A stretch of 64,000 nt of DNA from [Bacillus] enclensis (GCF_001456935.1 NZ_KQ758482.1:1490030-1554029); one strand, 5' to 3'. Shown: positions 7,736-17,300, counted from the first letter of the stretch. The notes: a model not told the origin generated them from the sequence alone. Numbers and translations are program-made.

Positions 7736-8689
7736 ATGACAAACCCGTTTCCATATGCAGCCGATAACAAGCGGTATCATACGTGGAATTACCATCTGCG
7801 TAATCATTTTGGCCATAAAGTCTTTAAAGTCGCACTCGATGGCGGTTTTGACTGCCCGAACCGTGACGGAACAGTCGCTCACGGCGGATGCACCTTTTGC
7901 AGTGCAGCAGGCTCCGGTGATTTTGCAGGGGACCGTGTCGACTCCCTTGAAAAACAATTCAATGATATCAAAGTGAAAATGCATACAAAATGGAAAGACG
8001 GAAAATACATGGCCTATTTCCAGGCATTCACCAATACGCACGCACCTGTAGAGATCCTCAGGGAGAAGTATGAGTCTGTACTGAAACAAAAGGATGTGGT
8101 CGGTCTCTCGATCGCCACCCGTCCCGACTGTCTTCCCGATGATGTGGTCGAGTATCTTGCCGAACTCAATGAACGGACGTATCTCTGGGTTGAACTCGGA
8201 CTTCAGACCGTACATGAAAAGACGGCAGACTTGATCAATCGCGCCCACGATTATCAATGCTATGTTGAAGGCGTGAAAAAGCTCAGGAAACACGGGATCC
8301 GCGTCTGTTCCCATATCATTAACGGCCTGCCTCAGGAAAATACGGAAATGATGATGGAAACGGCCCGTGAAGTGGCAAAACTCGATGTTCAGGGGATCAA
8401 GATCCATCTTCTTCATTTACTGAAGGGAACACCCATGGTCAAGCAGTATGAAAAAGGGCTGCTCGAATTCATGGACTTTAACCAATACGTGAAGCTTGTA
8501 TGCGACCAGCTTGAAATCCTGCCCCCTGAAATGATTATCCACCGGATCACAGGTGACGGACCGATTGAAATCATGGTGGGTCCGATGTGGAGCGTGAATA
8601 AATGGAATGTGCTCAATGCAATCGACCGGGAATTGAAAGATCGAAACAGCTGGCAGGGAAAATATTATAATGTGGATGTGAAAGCATGA
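7736..8689 (+). CDS. ytqA: Radical SAM protein YtqA (MnmL), tRNA wobble-uridine modification
   Basis: A 317-residue TIGR01212-type radical SAM enzyme. The cluster-binding cysteines are in CPNRDGTVAHGGCTFC near residue 37 (family spacing CxnCxxC). The ATG at 7736 follows AGGAGGTG at ideal spacing; the in-frame GTG at 7724 overlaps that ribosome site. The gene overlaps ytqB by 4 bp, implying coupling. Recent work, as I recall it, assigns YtqA/YtqB to the alternative mnm5s2U34 tRNA pathway of Gram-positive bacteria under the names MnmL and MnmM. The family call is firm; the step catalysed rests on that recollection. Confidence 0.88.
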   Translation: MTNPFPYAADNKRYHTWNYHLRNHFGHKVFKVALDGGFDCPNRDGTVAHGGCTFCSAAGSGDFAGDRVDSLEKQFNDIKVKMHTKWKDGKYMAYFQAFTNTHAPVEILREKYESVLKQKDVVGLSIATRPDCLPDDVVEYLAELNERTYLWVELGLQTVHEKTADLINRAHDYQCYVEGVKKLRKHGIRVCSHIINGLPQENTEMMMETAREVAKLDVQGIKIHLLHLLKGTPMVKQYEKGLLEFMDFNQYVKLVCDQLEILPPEMIIHRITGDGPIEIMVGPMWSVNKWNVLNAIDRELKDRNSWQGKYYNVDVKA

Positions 8690-9258
8690 AATTGGAACGA
8701 ATCTTACCTTTTGCCCGAAAACTGCTGGAGAATGCAGTGAAACCGGGTGATATCACAATAGACGCAACACTTGGCAACGGCCATGATACATTGTTTCTCG
8801 CTCAGCTTGTAGGCGAGAACGGAAGGGTTTACGGCTTCGATATTCAAGAGGATGCCATTCAGAACACGAAAGATCAGCTCGCCACCCATGAACTCTCTGA
8901 TCGTGTCACCCTTTTTCATCAGGGTCATGAGACGGTCATGAATGTCATTCCACCCCTTCATCACGGAAAAGTGACAGGAGCCGTCTTTAATCTTGGATAC
9001 CTACCAGGAGGAGACAAAACAATTGTCACCCGGCCAAGGACCACCATTTCGGCAATGAACCAAATCCTTGAAATGCTTGCGCCTGAAGGAATCCTTATTC
9101 TCGTTATATATCACGGTCACCACGAAGGAGCCGTAGAACGGGACTACCTGCTCCGTTACGTAGAAAAACTGGATCAGAATTACGTACACGTTTTACGCTA
9201 TCAGTTCGTCAACCAACTCAATAATCCTCCATTCATCCTCGCACTGGAGAAAAGATAA
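8686..9258 (+). CDS. ytqB: SAM-dependent methyltransferase YtqB (MnmM)
   Basis: A 190-residue class I methyltransferase. The SAM-binding motif I is visible as IDATLGNGHDTLFLA near residue 25, followed by VYGFDIQEDAI (acidic residue binding ribose) and the VFNLGYLPGGDK block near 105 that marks this family. It overlaps ytqA by 4 bp. Known members methylate nm5s2U34 to mnm5s2U34 in tRNA. A strong hairpin lies just after the stop. Confidence 0.88.
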   Translation: MKLERILPFARKLLENAVKPGDITIDATLGNGHDTLFLAQLVGENGRVYGFDIQEDAIQNTKDQLATHELSDRVTLFHQGHETVMNVIPPLHHGKVTGAVFNLGYLPGGDKTIVTRPRTTISAMNQILEMLAPEGILILVIYHGHHEGAVERDYLLRYVEKLDQNYVHVLRYQFVNQLNNPPFILALEKR

Positions 9259-9300
9259 AAAACAGGGACGGGCCTTTAGCGAACTAAAGGCCCGTCCCTG
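9257..9300 (-). terminator. Terminator between ytqB and the LLM oxidoreductase
   Basis: A perfect 17-bp stem (9263-9279 with 9284-9300) and a 4-base loop. The T-run follows only in minus-strand reading (TTTTTTATC), so it mainly ends the oxidoreductase transcript, although the stem could also stop ytqB transcripts. Confidence 0.85.
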
Positions 9301-9306
9301 AATGCT

Positions 9307-10308
9307 TTAAAGCAGTGCATCGGCAATGAGCTCGAAGGATCTGAGTTTGTCCTTGAAGTCATAGGTGATGCTGACAAGCATGATTTCATCCGTCTGATAC
9401 TCTTCACTTAGCTGAAGGATTTCCTTTTTCACCTTCTCAGGGCTTCCGACGATCATTCGCTTGCGGTTTTCGCGGACACGTGCAGCTTCGAACGGACTGT
9501 ACTGGTATGCAGCTGCTTTCTCAGGACTGGGTGTCCCGTTGGAACGCATTCCCTGTTCGATCATGATCAATGACAGGTCGATGCTTGATGCGACTCTCTC
9601 CGCCTCTTCATCGGTCTCTGCACAAATGGTGAAGACTGCCACTGTATTCTTTGGTTTATCAAGGTATTCTGATGGCACAAAATTGTTGCGGTAAGCCTCG
9701 GTATACTGAGGACCGCCTTCCCCATTGATGAATTGGGCAAATGTATAAGGCAACCCTTTCTGCGCTGCAAGCATGGCACTGGATGGACTCGATCCAAGCA
9801 TCCAGACCTCAGGCATCGTCGGGATCATCGGTGCAGCCGTCAATCCTTGATAAGGGTGGGCAGGAGGCAGTGAATCCGTCAGATATCCCAGCAGTTCATC
9901 AATTTGTTCCGGGTAACGATGCACGTCACGATGTTTACCGTCACTGAGTGCCATCGAAGCCATCGGCATGCCGCCGGGCGCCCTGCCAAGTCCGAGATCG
10001 ATGCGGTCGGGATTTAATCCTTCGAGGAGCCTGAAATTTTCCGCCACTTTATAAGAGCTGTAATGCGGCAGCATCACACCGCCGGATCCGACTCGGATCT
10101 TCGAAGTATTCTGCGCCAGATGGGCAATCAATACCTCGGGTGATGACCCGGCCAGGCTCGGTGAGTCATGGTGCTCCGATACCCAGAAACGGGTGAATCC
10201 CAGCTTCTCCACGAATTGTGCAAGTTCCACTGTATTATTCAACGCCTCGCGGGCGCTCATTCCTTCTGAAATGGGTGACTGATCCAAGACACTTAATTTG
10301 ATCGTCAA
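9307..10308 (-). CDS. LLM-class flavin-dependent oxidoreductase
   Basis: A 333-residue bacterial-luciferase-like protein of the short YceB/MsnO8-type subgroup. Typical blocks are LSVLDQSPI at the start, GFTRFWVSEHHD near residue 36, GSGGVMLPHYSSYKVAE near 76 and RIDLGLGRAPGG near 103. Such enzymes are flavin-dependent monooxygenases or reductases; the substrate cannot be inferred. It is a single gene bounded by terminators on both sides. Confidence 0.85.
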   Translation of the reverse strand: MTIKLSVLDQSPISEGMSAREALNNTVELAQFVEKLGFTRFWVSEHHDSPSLAGSSPEVLIAHLAQNTSKIRVGSGGVMLPHYSSYKVAENFRLLEGLNPDRIDLGLGRAPGGMPMASMALSDGKHRDVHRYPEQIDELLGYLTDSLPPAHPYQGLTAAPMIPTMPEVWMLGSSPSSAMLAAQKGLPYTFAQFINGEGGPQYTEAYRNNFVPSEYLDKPKNTVAVFTICAETDEEAERVASSIDLSLIMIEQGMRSNGTPSPEKAAAYQYSPFEAARVRENRKRMIVGSPEKVKKEILQLSEEYQTDEIMLVSITYDFKDKLRSFELIADALL

Positions 10309-10380
10309 TTAGGACATCTCCTTTATCTGATGTGAGTATTATTATCAATTTCAAGAGAAAAAATGTCCAATAACATGCTT

Positions 10381-10411
10381 AAAGGGTGACGGCTTGGAGC
10401 CGTCACCCTTT
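10381..10411. terminator. Terminator downstream of inhA
   Basis: Arms AAAGGGTGACGGCT and AGCCGTCACCCTTT with a 3-base loop, 14 bp downstream of the protease stop codon on the minus strand. Short T stretches flank both sides. Confidence 0.8.
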
Positions 10412-10424
10412 TGAGCTTTGTTTC

Positions 10425-12827
10425 TTATTTGTAGATTAATACCTTACCTACAGTACCGTCCGCGCTTTCACCAGTCACACGGAATTTCAATCCGTATTCA
10501 GGGACGTTGCGTCCAGCATCGACTAGGCCTTTGTTGCTGTAGTCTGCGCTGTCGTCAAACAGCGGAGTGCGCTTAGTGAAGTTATCTTTCATCGTTACAC
10601 CAAGCAAATCAGTGTAATCCAAGAACATTTTTTCTGTCTTATTCAAGCTGAATGCTGCATCATGTAATTGGTAGCGTGTAGATCCTACAGAACCATCGCT
10701 CCAGTAATTCGCTTTTTGATCAGCATCCACCACACCAAGGTAACCATCACCAGGATGGACACCAGTCCAGTTATTATCGTAGCTTTCATCCACATACCAT
10801 ACAAGCAACCCCGGATCATACGACATTAAGCTGTCACCGCGGCGGATATGAGATAACCCTTCATCCACACCATTGTGTGATCTCCATTCGAGCAGGTAGT
10901 AATGAGGTGATGTCGTTTTTCCAGCGGATACTTCAAAACCATCAAATGTGAAGCTGCTGCTGTCACCTTCTGCGCCGTCAGAAAGAACTTCGCCTCCATC
11001 GGCAGTCACTTTTACATTATCAACGAACATTCCTGTCAGGTTTGAACCCCAGTCAGTCATGTAGCGGAACTGCAGTTTAATCTCCTGACCCGCATATTCG
11101 CTTAGGTCAATTGACTCATGAAGCCAGCCGGCACTTGAGCCAGTGTAGCCAGGGACGTTGTCTTTGATTGCAGGATATCCATCTGCTACGATGTCATCCG
11201 TGGTATTCGGAGTAGATAAAGAGTTCCAAGTTTCACCATCGTCTGTTGAAACCTGAACCATACCGAAATCCCATCCTTCTTCAATATCATACCAAACATC
11301 ATAATCAAGCGTTGCATTTTCTTTGTTGGTAAGATCGACAGAAGTCACCATCTTATGATCGATTTCATCACCAGTACCGCCGAAGAATTCTGCTTCACCT
11401 GCAGCAGGCTTGTTGATTTCCTTTACCTTGTCAGGAAGGTTGACCCTTACTGCATCATTGTTCGTCCCTTTTGTAACACCTTCATCTAAAAGAACTTCTT
11501 TACCGTTCTCGGAAATGTCATCTGCATGAAGCGTATCTCCGCTTAACCATTTGCCGCCGTGATTTGCCTGCAGCATTTCTTTTGCATAAGCACTCATTCC
11601 AGGAGGCTCTGTACCAGGGATATCACCGGCCCAGCTTCCGCTTGCCATCAGTGACCAGTAAGCAACGGCTTCCCCTGCTCCCGAGTATTGCGTATCATAT
11701 TCATCAGGCAGCCCGAGGTCATGCCCGTATTCATGGGCGAATACGCCGGCTGCGCCGTCTTCAGGTTCGATAGTGTAGTCATATGCTCCAAGTAATCCGC
11801 CAAAACGGTCACTGTTTGATTTCCCGCCAGGAACTGCAACTAATTTACCGAGATTCCATCTGTGAGACCAGATTGCATCAGGACCAAGCGATCCTCCGCC
11901 AGCTTCCTCACCGACACCCGCATGGATGACCATGAGGTGATCGATGATTCCATCCGGCTCATTGTAAACTCCGTCCCCATCATAATCATCACGGTCCCAG
12001 ACATCGTACTCTGATAAATCCACATTAGGATCTTCCCCGGCTTTAGACAATGCTTCGTAAACAAGCTCACGCGGTCTGGCGTCACTGCCGTCATCATCAG
12101 GATAGTTGCCGCCGTAATACTCTGCCGGGTGATCAGCTGTGTACCAGCCTGCAACTGTTCCATCAACCGTATAGCTTCCGCCCGATTGTTCTTCATAGTA
12201 TTGCTTCATGGAAACCAGGTTTTCTCCATTTGGACCTTCATATCCATCTTCACCGAAGATCATGTTTTGGAAGTGTTCATGCGTATAATCTTCATAGAAC
12301 ATGTCTGTTTCGTCTTCTTTGATTGAACTTTTTTCATAATCCGGGAAGTCAATTGCAAGGACCAATACTTTGTCTTCCCGCACGTCACCGTCATAGTTTT
12401 CCTTCTCGACGCCGTCCGGCTGGTTCTTTTTAGCCTGTCCTAATTTGTTTCCTTTACCTTTTGTCAGGCTGTCAGTCGATTTATTACCGTCTTGCTTCAC
12501 TTTCCCTTTAAGACCCTTTGGAAGCTTGTCCTTTGATTTGCCGGCACTGTCCGCTTTTGAAGCGAGATAGGACTTCAGCACTTTTTGGGCTTGTGCAGGA
12601 GTCGCGTCTTTCGCAATCTTTCCTTCTTTCTTCAGCATCTCGATCAGGCGCTCGTCATTGGCGATGCCTGCATCAAATGCTCCACCTTTACTATGATCCA
12701 CCTTCACCGTCGGCTTCGCCAACACATTCTCTGGTACTACAGTCCCCGCTGATGCCGGTACCGCAAAAGCCCCGATACCCAAGGCAGCAGTGAGAGCCAT
12801 AGATAAAACTTTACGTGTTTTCAACAC
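10425..12827 (-). CDS. inhA: Immune inhibitor A-type secreted metalloprotease (peptidase M6)
   Basis: An 800-residue secreted zinc protease. A signal peptide (MLKTRKVLSMALTAALGIGA, cleavage near PASAG) is followed by a propeptide with a Lys/Asn-rich linker to about residue 130. The zinc site is HEYGHDLGLPDEYD near residue 367. Downstream are beta-rich regions (about 520-620) with MAM-like FxFRYMTDWG features and further C-terminal calcium or beta segments. In B. cereus and B. thuringiensis, InhA cleaves host antimicrobial peptides and matrix proteins. The start is a GTG preceded by AAGGGGG and sits inside a hairpin (12813-12829). It is monocistronic. The role outside a host is probably protein scavenging. 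Confidence 0.92.
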   Translation of the reverse strand: MLKTRKVLSMALTAALGIGAFAVPASAGTVVPENVLAKPTVKVDHSKGGAFDAGIANDERLIEMLKKEGKIAKDATPAQAQKVLKSYLASKADSAGKSKDKLPKGLKGKVKQDGNKSTDSLTKGKGNKLGQAKKNQPDGVEKENYDGDVREDKVLVLAIDFPDYEKSSIKEDETDMFYEDYTHEHFQNMIFGEDGYEGPNGENLVSMKQYYEEQSGGSYTVDGTVAGWYTADHPAEYYGGNYPDDDGSDARPRELVYEALSKAGEDPNVDLSEYDVWDRDDYDGDGVYNEPDGIIDHLMVIHAGVGEEAGGGSLGPDAIWSHRWNLGKLVAVPGGKSNSDRFGGLLGAYDYTIEPEDGAAGVFAHEYGHDLGLPDEYDTQYSGAGEAVAYWSLMASGSWAGDIPGTEPPGMSAYAKEMLQANHGGKWLSGDTLHADDISENGKEVLLDEGVTKGTNNDAVRVNLPDKVKEINKPAAGEAEFFGGTGDEIDHKMVTSVDLTNKENATLDYDVWYDIEEGWDFGMVQVSTDDGETWNSLSTPNTTDDIVADGYPAIKDNVPGYTGSSAGWLHESIDLSEYAGQEIKLQFRYMTDWGSNLTGMFVDNVKVTADGGEVLSDGAEGDSSSFTFDGFEVSAGKTTSPHYYLLEWRSHNGVDEGLSHIRRGDSLMSYDPGLLVWYVDESYDNNWTGVHPGDGYLGVVDADQKANYWSDGSVGSTRYQLHDAAFSLNKTEKMFLDYTDLLGVTMKDNFTKRTPLFDDSADYSNKGLVDAGRNVPEYGLKFRVTGESADGTVGKVLIYK

Positions 12828-12829
12828 GT
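12813..12829 (-). promoter_or_regulatory. Hairpin enclosing the inhA start codon
   Basis: The minus strand carries ACGTGTT-GAA-AACACGT, a perfect 7-bp stem with a 3-base loop. The GTG start of inhA lies in the first arm, so the mRNA could hide its start codon. This is seen directly; any effect on translation is inferred. Confidence 0.5.
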
Positions 12830-12990
12830 CATTCCCCCTTCGTATGTACTATGTTTTTACAACTAATTACAATATACTAGATTTTTCAGAAAAATCCATA
12901 TATTCTGACATAAGTTGATTATTTTCTCCTACAAGAAATTTTTACAAGGGAAAATTTAACTAATAAAAAAAGACATAAAATGACAAAAAA

Positions 12991-13022
12991 CTGGTCCTAT
13001 AGATATAGGACCAGCTTTTTTT
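12991..13022. terminator. Bidirectional terminator between ytpB and inhA
   Basis: Arms CTGGTCCTATA and TATAGGACCAG around a 2-base centre, with an A-run before and a T-run after. It ends ytpB transcription on the minus strand and separates it from the inhA promoter region. The rest of 12830-13060 shows no gene. Confidence 0.8.
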
Positions 13023-13064
13023 ATGGGACTATTTTATTTCGTGGTACGAAATAACTATGTTTTT

Positions 13065-14129
13065 TTACTTAACTTTCTTCAATTTCCGGTACATTTTTCC
13101 ATTCCAGAAGAAAAATTTTGTCACCCAGCCGGCTTCTCCGATGAATTCTTTCGAAAAAGCCTGGACCCTTTTCTGCCTTCTGGCTTTTTCATCAGAAAGG
13201 TACACTCCGATCAGCCCTTTATTGATCAATCGGTGAAAGCCCGAGTGAGGAAGTTCATTCGTATGTTCATCCGCTTTCCGCAGGAAATGAATGAGTCTAT
13301 CCTTCAGGTGATCTTCATTTTCATAGTAAAAACAGAAATTCAAGTCTCCTCCCTCATGATCCTCTTCCTGATCGATGAAATAATCCAGCAGGATATGAAG
13401 GCCCTGTATGTAAGGAAAATAACCAGCCTTGATTTTTTCTGTATAGGAAGGCTGAAAATCCGGCCTGCTGGCATAGGCCACAAGGCAGAAGATGCCGAGT
13501 GTGGAACCGGAACATGCCGAAAATTCATACCAATCCATCTCCGGGAGTCCGGAGCGGTGCCGTTCAAACCATGCCTGAAGCCGCCCTTCCCTTTCTTCCG
13601 GAGTAACATGTTTATGTATCTGCAGATCACAATAATAATCGCACAGTTCCAGAAGCTCATTCTTGATACTTTCATAGTGAGGGATACCGGACAGCGATTC
13701 CTGGCAGGCAAGCACTAGATCGCGCAAATAACCGCCGTCATCCTGGTCTTCCCTCAGTGCATAATAGTTAACAGGCTCCGCCCCGACGGTCAATGAATCC
13801 TTCATGGACTGGTGCAGGAGTCTGAAGTCCTCTGGATCGAGGGACGTACTCCTGTCACAAAGATTATCAAGGTAATCACTGATCGTCTGGTAAGCAACCG
13901 TGAAGCGTATCGTTTCTTTCTTCTTTTTAAGCGAGAGGATGGAAAGGATCGAACCTCCTTCACAATGAAAGGTCTTATGCTCAATACTCGCTAATGCCTG
14001 TTTTCTTAATTCATCATTTGGAATTTCAGCGGCACGTTCTTTCCAGTGATCCAGCTCTTGATGAACAAGCGGGAAAATATCCCGATATACTTTAGTCATT
14101 AATGAAAAAGGACTTGCAGGTACTGACAA
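13065..14129 (-). CDS. ytpB: Tetraprenyl-beta-curcumene synthase family protein (YtpB)
   Basis: A 354-residue all-helical protein of the YtpB/DUF2600 family. Family features are VYRDIFPLVHQELDHWKERA near residue 13, QTISDYLDNLCDRS near 101 (aspartate-rich diphosphate-binding region) and LLDYFIDQEEDHEGGDLNF near 253. In B. subtilis YtpB makes the C35 terpene tetraprenyl-beta-curcumene from heptaprenyl diphosphate, a precursor of sesquarterpenes in spores and membranes. It follows ytpA by 13 bp, so the two are cotranscribed, as in B. subtilis. The expression of small internal frames on the other strand is not supported. Confidence 0.9.
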   Translation of the reverse strand: MSVPASPFSLMTKVYRDIFPLVHQELDHWKERAAEIPNDELRKQALASIEHKTFHCEGGSILSILSLKKKKETIRFTVAYQTISDYLDNLCDRSTSLDPEDFRLLHQSMKDSLTVGAEPVNYYALREDQDDGGYLRDLVLACQESLSGIPHYESIKNELLELCDYYCDLQIHKHVTPEEREGRLQAWFERHRSGLPEMDWYEFSACSGSTLGIFCLVAYASRPDFQPSYTEKIKAGYFPYIQGLHILLDYFIDQEEDHEGGDLNFCFYYENEDHLKDRLIHFLRKADEHTNELPHSGFHRLINKGLIGVYLSDEKARRQKRVQAFSKEFIGEAGWVTKFFFWNGKMYRKLKKVK

Positions 14130-14142
14130 GTTACCACCTCGT

Positions 14143-14946
14143 TTAGATTAAATATCCCAGCGCCTTCAGCCGGCTTTCGATGAAGATCTTCGAGTATTCG
14201 AAGATCTCCTCCCTTTCAGGCTCGTTATAAATTTCATGATAGCACTTCGGCCATTCCTTATAATGCATTTCAGAAAGAGACAGTTCATTGAACCATTTCT
14301 TGACCGCACTCTTATCCACGATTTTATCATCCCCGGCCTGCAGCACAAGCAAAGGGACATCAGGCATTTTATTCATATTCAGTTTAGCAAGCTTGATCGC
14401 TTGTGCAAGCTCCCTGTACCATCGGACCGAAACTTTTGTAATATAAAGAGTGTCATTGCTGTCGATTTCCCTTACATCTGCGTTCCTGGTTGCCATATCG
14501 ATCGTCAATCCCGATGGGAATTTCACCATCGGCGCAATCTTGTTCAGACCATAAGAAAGAAGTTCCACAGGTTTCGACGGTCCGTCAACCAGACCGAGGC
14601 ATGGGGATGACAAAATGACTCCCGCCACGTTCACGTGGGATTCCTGAAGCATTCTTACAGCAATCAGTCCGCCCATACTATGACCAAGGATGAATACGGG
14701 CAGGTCAAATTGATACGCAGCCTGAACCCAGTCTTTCACTTCGATAATATATTCGTCAAACGAGTCGATATGACCTCTTTGTCTCCTTGACGTCATTCCC
14801 TGGCCGGGCAAATCACCCATTATGACATGAAAGCCCGATGCCCGCCACATTTCAATGAGCCAGCCGTACCGGCCATGATGTTCCATTGCTCCATGAATGA
14901 TGACGATGACTGCTTTTGCCTCTTGATCTGTTTCCCATTTCCACAT
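14143..14946 (-). CDS. ytpA: Alpha/beta hydrolase YtpA, probable lysophospholipase
   Basis: A 267-residue hydrolase of the monoglyceride lipase type. The nucleophile elbow is GHSMGG near residue 88; the catalytic Asp is in LVLQAGDDKIVD near 200 and the His in WPKCYHEIYNEP near 230. In B. subtilis, YtpA is linked to the phospholipid antibiotic bacilysocin. It is cotranscribed with ytpB. Starts at an ATG preceded by AAGGAGGA. Confidence 0.88.
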   Translation of the reverse strand: MWKWETDQEAKAVIVIIHGAMEHHGRYGWLIEMWRASGFHVIMGDLPGQGMTSRRQRGHIDSFDEYIIEVKDWVQAAYQFDLPVFILGHSMGGLIAVRMLQESHVNVAGVILSSPCLGLVDGPSKPVELLSYGLNKIAPMVKFPSGLTIDMATRNADVREIDSNDTLYITKVSVRWYRELAQAIKLAKLNMNKMPDVPLLVLQAGDDKIVDKSAVKKWFNELSLSEMHYKEWPKCYHEIYNEPEREEIFEYSKIFIESRLKALGYLI

Positions 14947-15030
14947 GGCAAATCCTCCTTAAATGTTTCTCTAATGGTCATCATCTGCTACCATTATTAT
15001 AGTAAAAAAAATTGAAAGGGGTAGTAAAAA

Positions 15031-15546
15031 ATGCTTTATCCTTATCATGATAAAAAACCAGTGATTGCAGAATCTGCCTATATCGCTGATTATGTAACGA
15101 TTACGGGGGATGTTGAGATCGGGGAAGAATCCAGCATCTGGTTCAATACTGTCATCAGGGGGGACGTAGCCCCAACCAGGATTGGCAGCAAAGTGAACGT
15201 GCAGGATAATTCCATCCTTCACCAAAGCCCTGAAAACCCCCTTATCCTGGAAGACGAAGTGACAGTCGGCCATGGTGTCATCCTGCACAGCTGTAAAATA
15301 AGGAAAAAAGCCCTCATCGGCATGGGATCGATCATCCTCGATAATGCCGAAATCGGGGAAGGTGCTTTTATCGGTGCCGGAAGTCTTGTCCCCCAAGGGA
15401 AAGTCATCCCTCCCAATACACTTGCCTTCGGCCGTCCCGCTAAAGTGGTGAGGGAACTAAATGAGCATGATATCAGTGAAATGAAACGGATCTCGAGGGA
15501 ATATGCAGAAAAAGGACAGTATTATAAAAGCATCAAACCATTTTGA
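15031..15546 (+). CDS. ytoA: Gamma-carbonic-anhydrase-like hexapeptide-repeat protein (YtoA)
   Basis: A 171-residue left-handed beta-helix protein with about seven hexapeptide turns. Gamma-CA features are visible: VIRGDVAPTRIGSKVNVQDNS-type blocks near 45, HQSP near 72, and VTVGHGVILHSC near 85, giving the histidines that would bind metal. A helical C-terminal tail ends EYAEKGQYYKSIKPF. Carbonic anhydrase activity has not been shown for all members. It is divergent from ytpA. Confidence 0.88.
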   Translation: MLYPYHDKKPVIAESAYIADYVTITGDVEIGEESSIWFNTVIRGDVAPTRIGSKVNVQDNSILHQSPENPLILEDEVTVGHGVILHSCKIRKKALIGMGSIILDNAEIGEGAFIGAGSLVPQGKVIPPNTLAFGRPAKVVRELNEHDISEMKRISREYAEKGQYYKSIKPF

Positions 15547-15683
15547 TTCTTATACTTGTGATACCCCAATCCCAGCTGGATTACTACTGTTAAAAAACGG
15601 GATATACTGATCCGGTCTTAATTTTGGCCGGATCGGCAATTAGAAACCTGCAGCAGAATAGAGAATGCTGGTGCTTATTATTT

Positions 15684-15812
15684 TATCGCCCGGGATGAAA
15701 TTATATCTCCCGTTTTTTTATTTTATCGTGCAAATGCACAGTATATCGGCCAGAATATCTTTTTATCGACCAAAATCCCGATATATCGACCAATCTGCAA
15801 AATACGACAAAT
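15684..15812. repeat. 20-bp phased array of a TATCG motif
   Basis: The pentamer TATCG or a close variant starts at 15684, 15704 (TATCT), 15724, 15744, 15764 and 15784, exactly 20 bp apart, with a degenerate TACGAC at 15803. The extended form TATCGACCAA appears in the last two full units, while other intervening bases differ. It occupies the gene-free region between the convergent genes ytoA and metK (15547-15936), which holds no other feature except the metK terminator. Confidence 0.75.
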
Positions 15813-15890
15813 CCTGCATTCGCCCTGCTTTTCAACCCGCACTCTTCACCCACATATTCCTTTCATCCCCTACCCGAAGGAACTCCATCA

Positions 15891-15926
15891 AAAAAACCAA
15901 CACCCGTAAAGGTGCTGGTTTTTTTC
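15891..15926. terminator. Bidirectional terminator downstream of metK
   Basis: Arms AAAACCAACACC and GGTGCTGGTTTT with a 6-base loop, A-rich before and T-rich after. It ends metK on the minus strand and can stop ytoA readthrough. Confidence 0.85.
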
Positions 15927-15936
15927 ATACCTGCTA

Positions 15937-17136
15937 TTAGTTAAGAGCTTCTGCTTTCAATGCTTCAGCTTTGTCCGTACGCTCCCAAGGAAGATCAAGA
16001 TCGTTGCGGCCGAAGTGTCCGTAAGCAGCTGTCTGCTTGTAGATCGGACGGCGAAGGTCGAGCATCTTGATGATTCCTGCCGGGCGAAGGTCAAAGTTAT
16101 TGCGAACTACATCAACCAATACATCCTCCGAAACTTTACCCGTTCCGAATGTATCGACTGAGATCGAAACAGGCTGAGCTACACCGATTGCATACGCCAG
16201 TTGGACTTCACATTTCTCAGCAAGTCCTGCTGCCACGATGTTTTTCGCAACATAGCGTGCTGCATAAGCTGCAGATCGGTCAACCTTCGTTGCATCCTTA
16301 CCGGAGAAGGCACCGCCGCCGTGGCGTGCATAACCGCCGTACGTGTCAACGATGATCTTGCGGCCTGTAAGACCTGCATCCCCTTGAGGTCCGCCGATGA
16401 CGAAGCGGCCTGTCGGGTTGATGAAGTATTTAGTGTTTTCGTCGATCAGTTCTTTCGGTACAACCGGATCGATGACATATTCCTTCAGGTTGCGCTGGAT
16501 CTGTTCAAGTGAAACTTCAGGGTGATGCTGTGTAGAGATGACGATCGTGTCGATACGCACAGGCTTATCGTTTTCATCATACTCAACAGTTACCTGGGTT
16601 TTACCGTCCGGACGTAGGTAAGGAAGAACTTCTTCTTTACGGACTTCAGTCAATTGACGGGATATTTTGTGAGCAAGCGAGATCGGAAGCGGCATAAGCT
16701 CCTTCGTTTCGTTGCACGCAAATCCGAACATCAGCCCCTGGTCCCCTGCACCGATCGCTTCGATTTCTTCATCGGACATTTGCCCTTCACGAGCTTCAAG
16801 CGCCTGGTCTACACCCTGGGCGATATCTGCGGACTGCTCGTCAATAGATGTCAATACAGCACAAGTTTCGGCATCGAAACCATATTTTGCACGAGTGTAG
16901 CCGATCCCGCGAATCGTTTCACGGACGATTTTCGGAATGTCCACATACGTACTTGTCGTGATTTCACCTGCAACAAGCACAAGGCCTGTTGTAACAGATG
17001 TTTCACAAGCCACGCGGGCATTCGGATCATTCGTTAAAATGGCATCAAGAATTGAATCAGAGATTTGGTCACAAATCTTATCTGGGTGTCCTTCAGTTAC
17101 GGACTCAGATGTAAACAGACGACGTTTAGTTGACAT
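15937..17136 (-). CDS. metK: S-adenosylmethionine synthetase
   Basis: A 399-residue cytosolic enzyme that makes SAM from methionine and ATP. Signature blocks are [16 protein letters not shown] at the N-terminus, [15 protein letters not shown] near residue 118 and [17 protein letters not shown] near 272. The ATG at 17136 is chosen over the TTG one codon upstream because AAGGAGGAA precedes it at good spacing. Expression is controlled by the upstream S-box riboswitch, which ends transcription when SAM is abundant. Confidence 0.97.
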   Translation of the reverse strand: MSTKRRLFTSESVTEGHPDKICDQISDSILDAILTNDPNARVACETSVTTGLVLVAGEITTSTYVDIPKIVRETIRGIGYTRAKYGFDAETCAVLTSIDEQSADIAQGVDQALEAREGQMSDEEIEAIGAGDQGLMFGFACNETKELMPLPISLAHKISRQLTEVRKEEVLPYLRPDGKTQVTVEYDENDKPVRIDTIVISTQHHPEVSLEQIQRNLKEYVIDPVVPKELIDENTKYFINPTGRFVIGGPQGDAGLTGRKIIVDTYGGYARHGGGAFSGKDATKVDRSAAYAARYVAKNIVAAGLAEKCEVQLAYAIGVAQPVSISVDTFGTGKVSEDVLVDVVRNNFDLRPAGIIKMLDLRRPIYKQTAAYGHFGRNDLDLPWERTDKAEALKAEALN

Positions 17137-17300
17137 CAAGGTTCCTCCTTAAGCGTAATTGCCGGCTTTACCGGCAAAACAAATAAACAGATACGGTACT
17201 CATTTCCCTAAGTAGTATGAAGTAAACATGGTTTTTTTATAAGGAAGGCCCTTATATAAAACCTGAGATTTAACTAATTATGCAGACTATAAAACAGAAA

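Noticed and set aside
7670..8416. Long open frame (248 codons) antisense to ytqA
   Set aside because: The opposite strand encodes a clear radical SAM protein with full motifs; the antisense frame lacks a ribosome site and recognisable domains.
13023..13718. Long open frame (231 codons) antisense to ytpB
   Set aside because: Shadow of the ytpB coding sequence; low-complexity Phe-rich product and no start signal.
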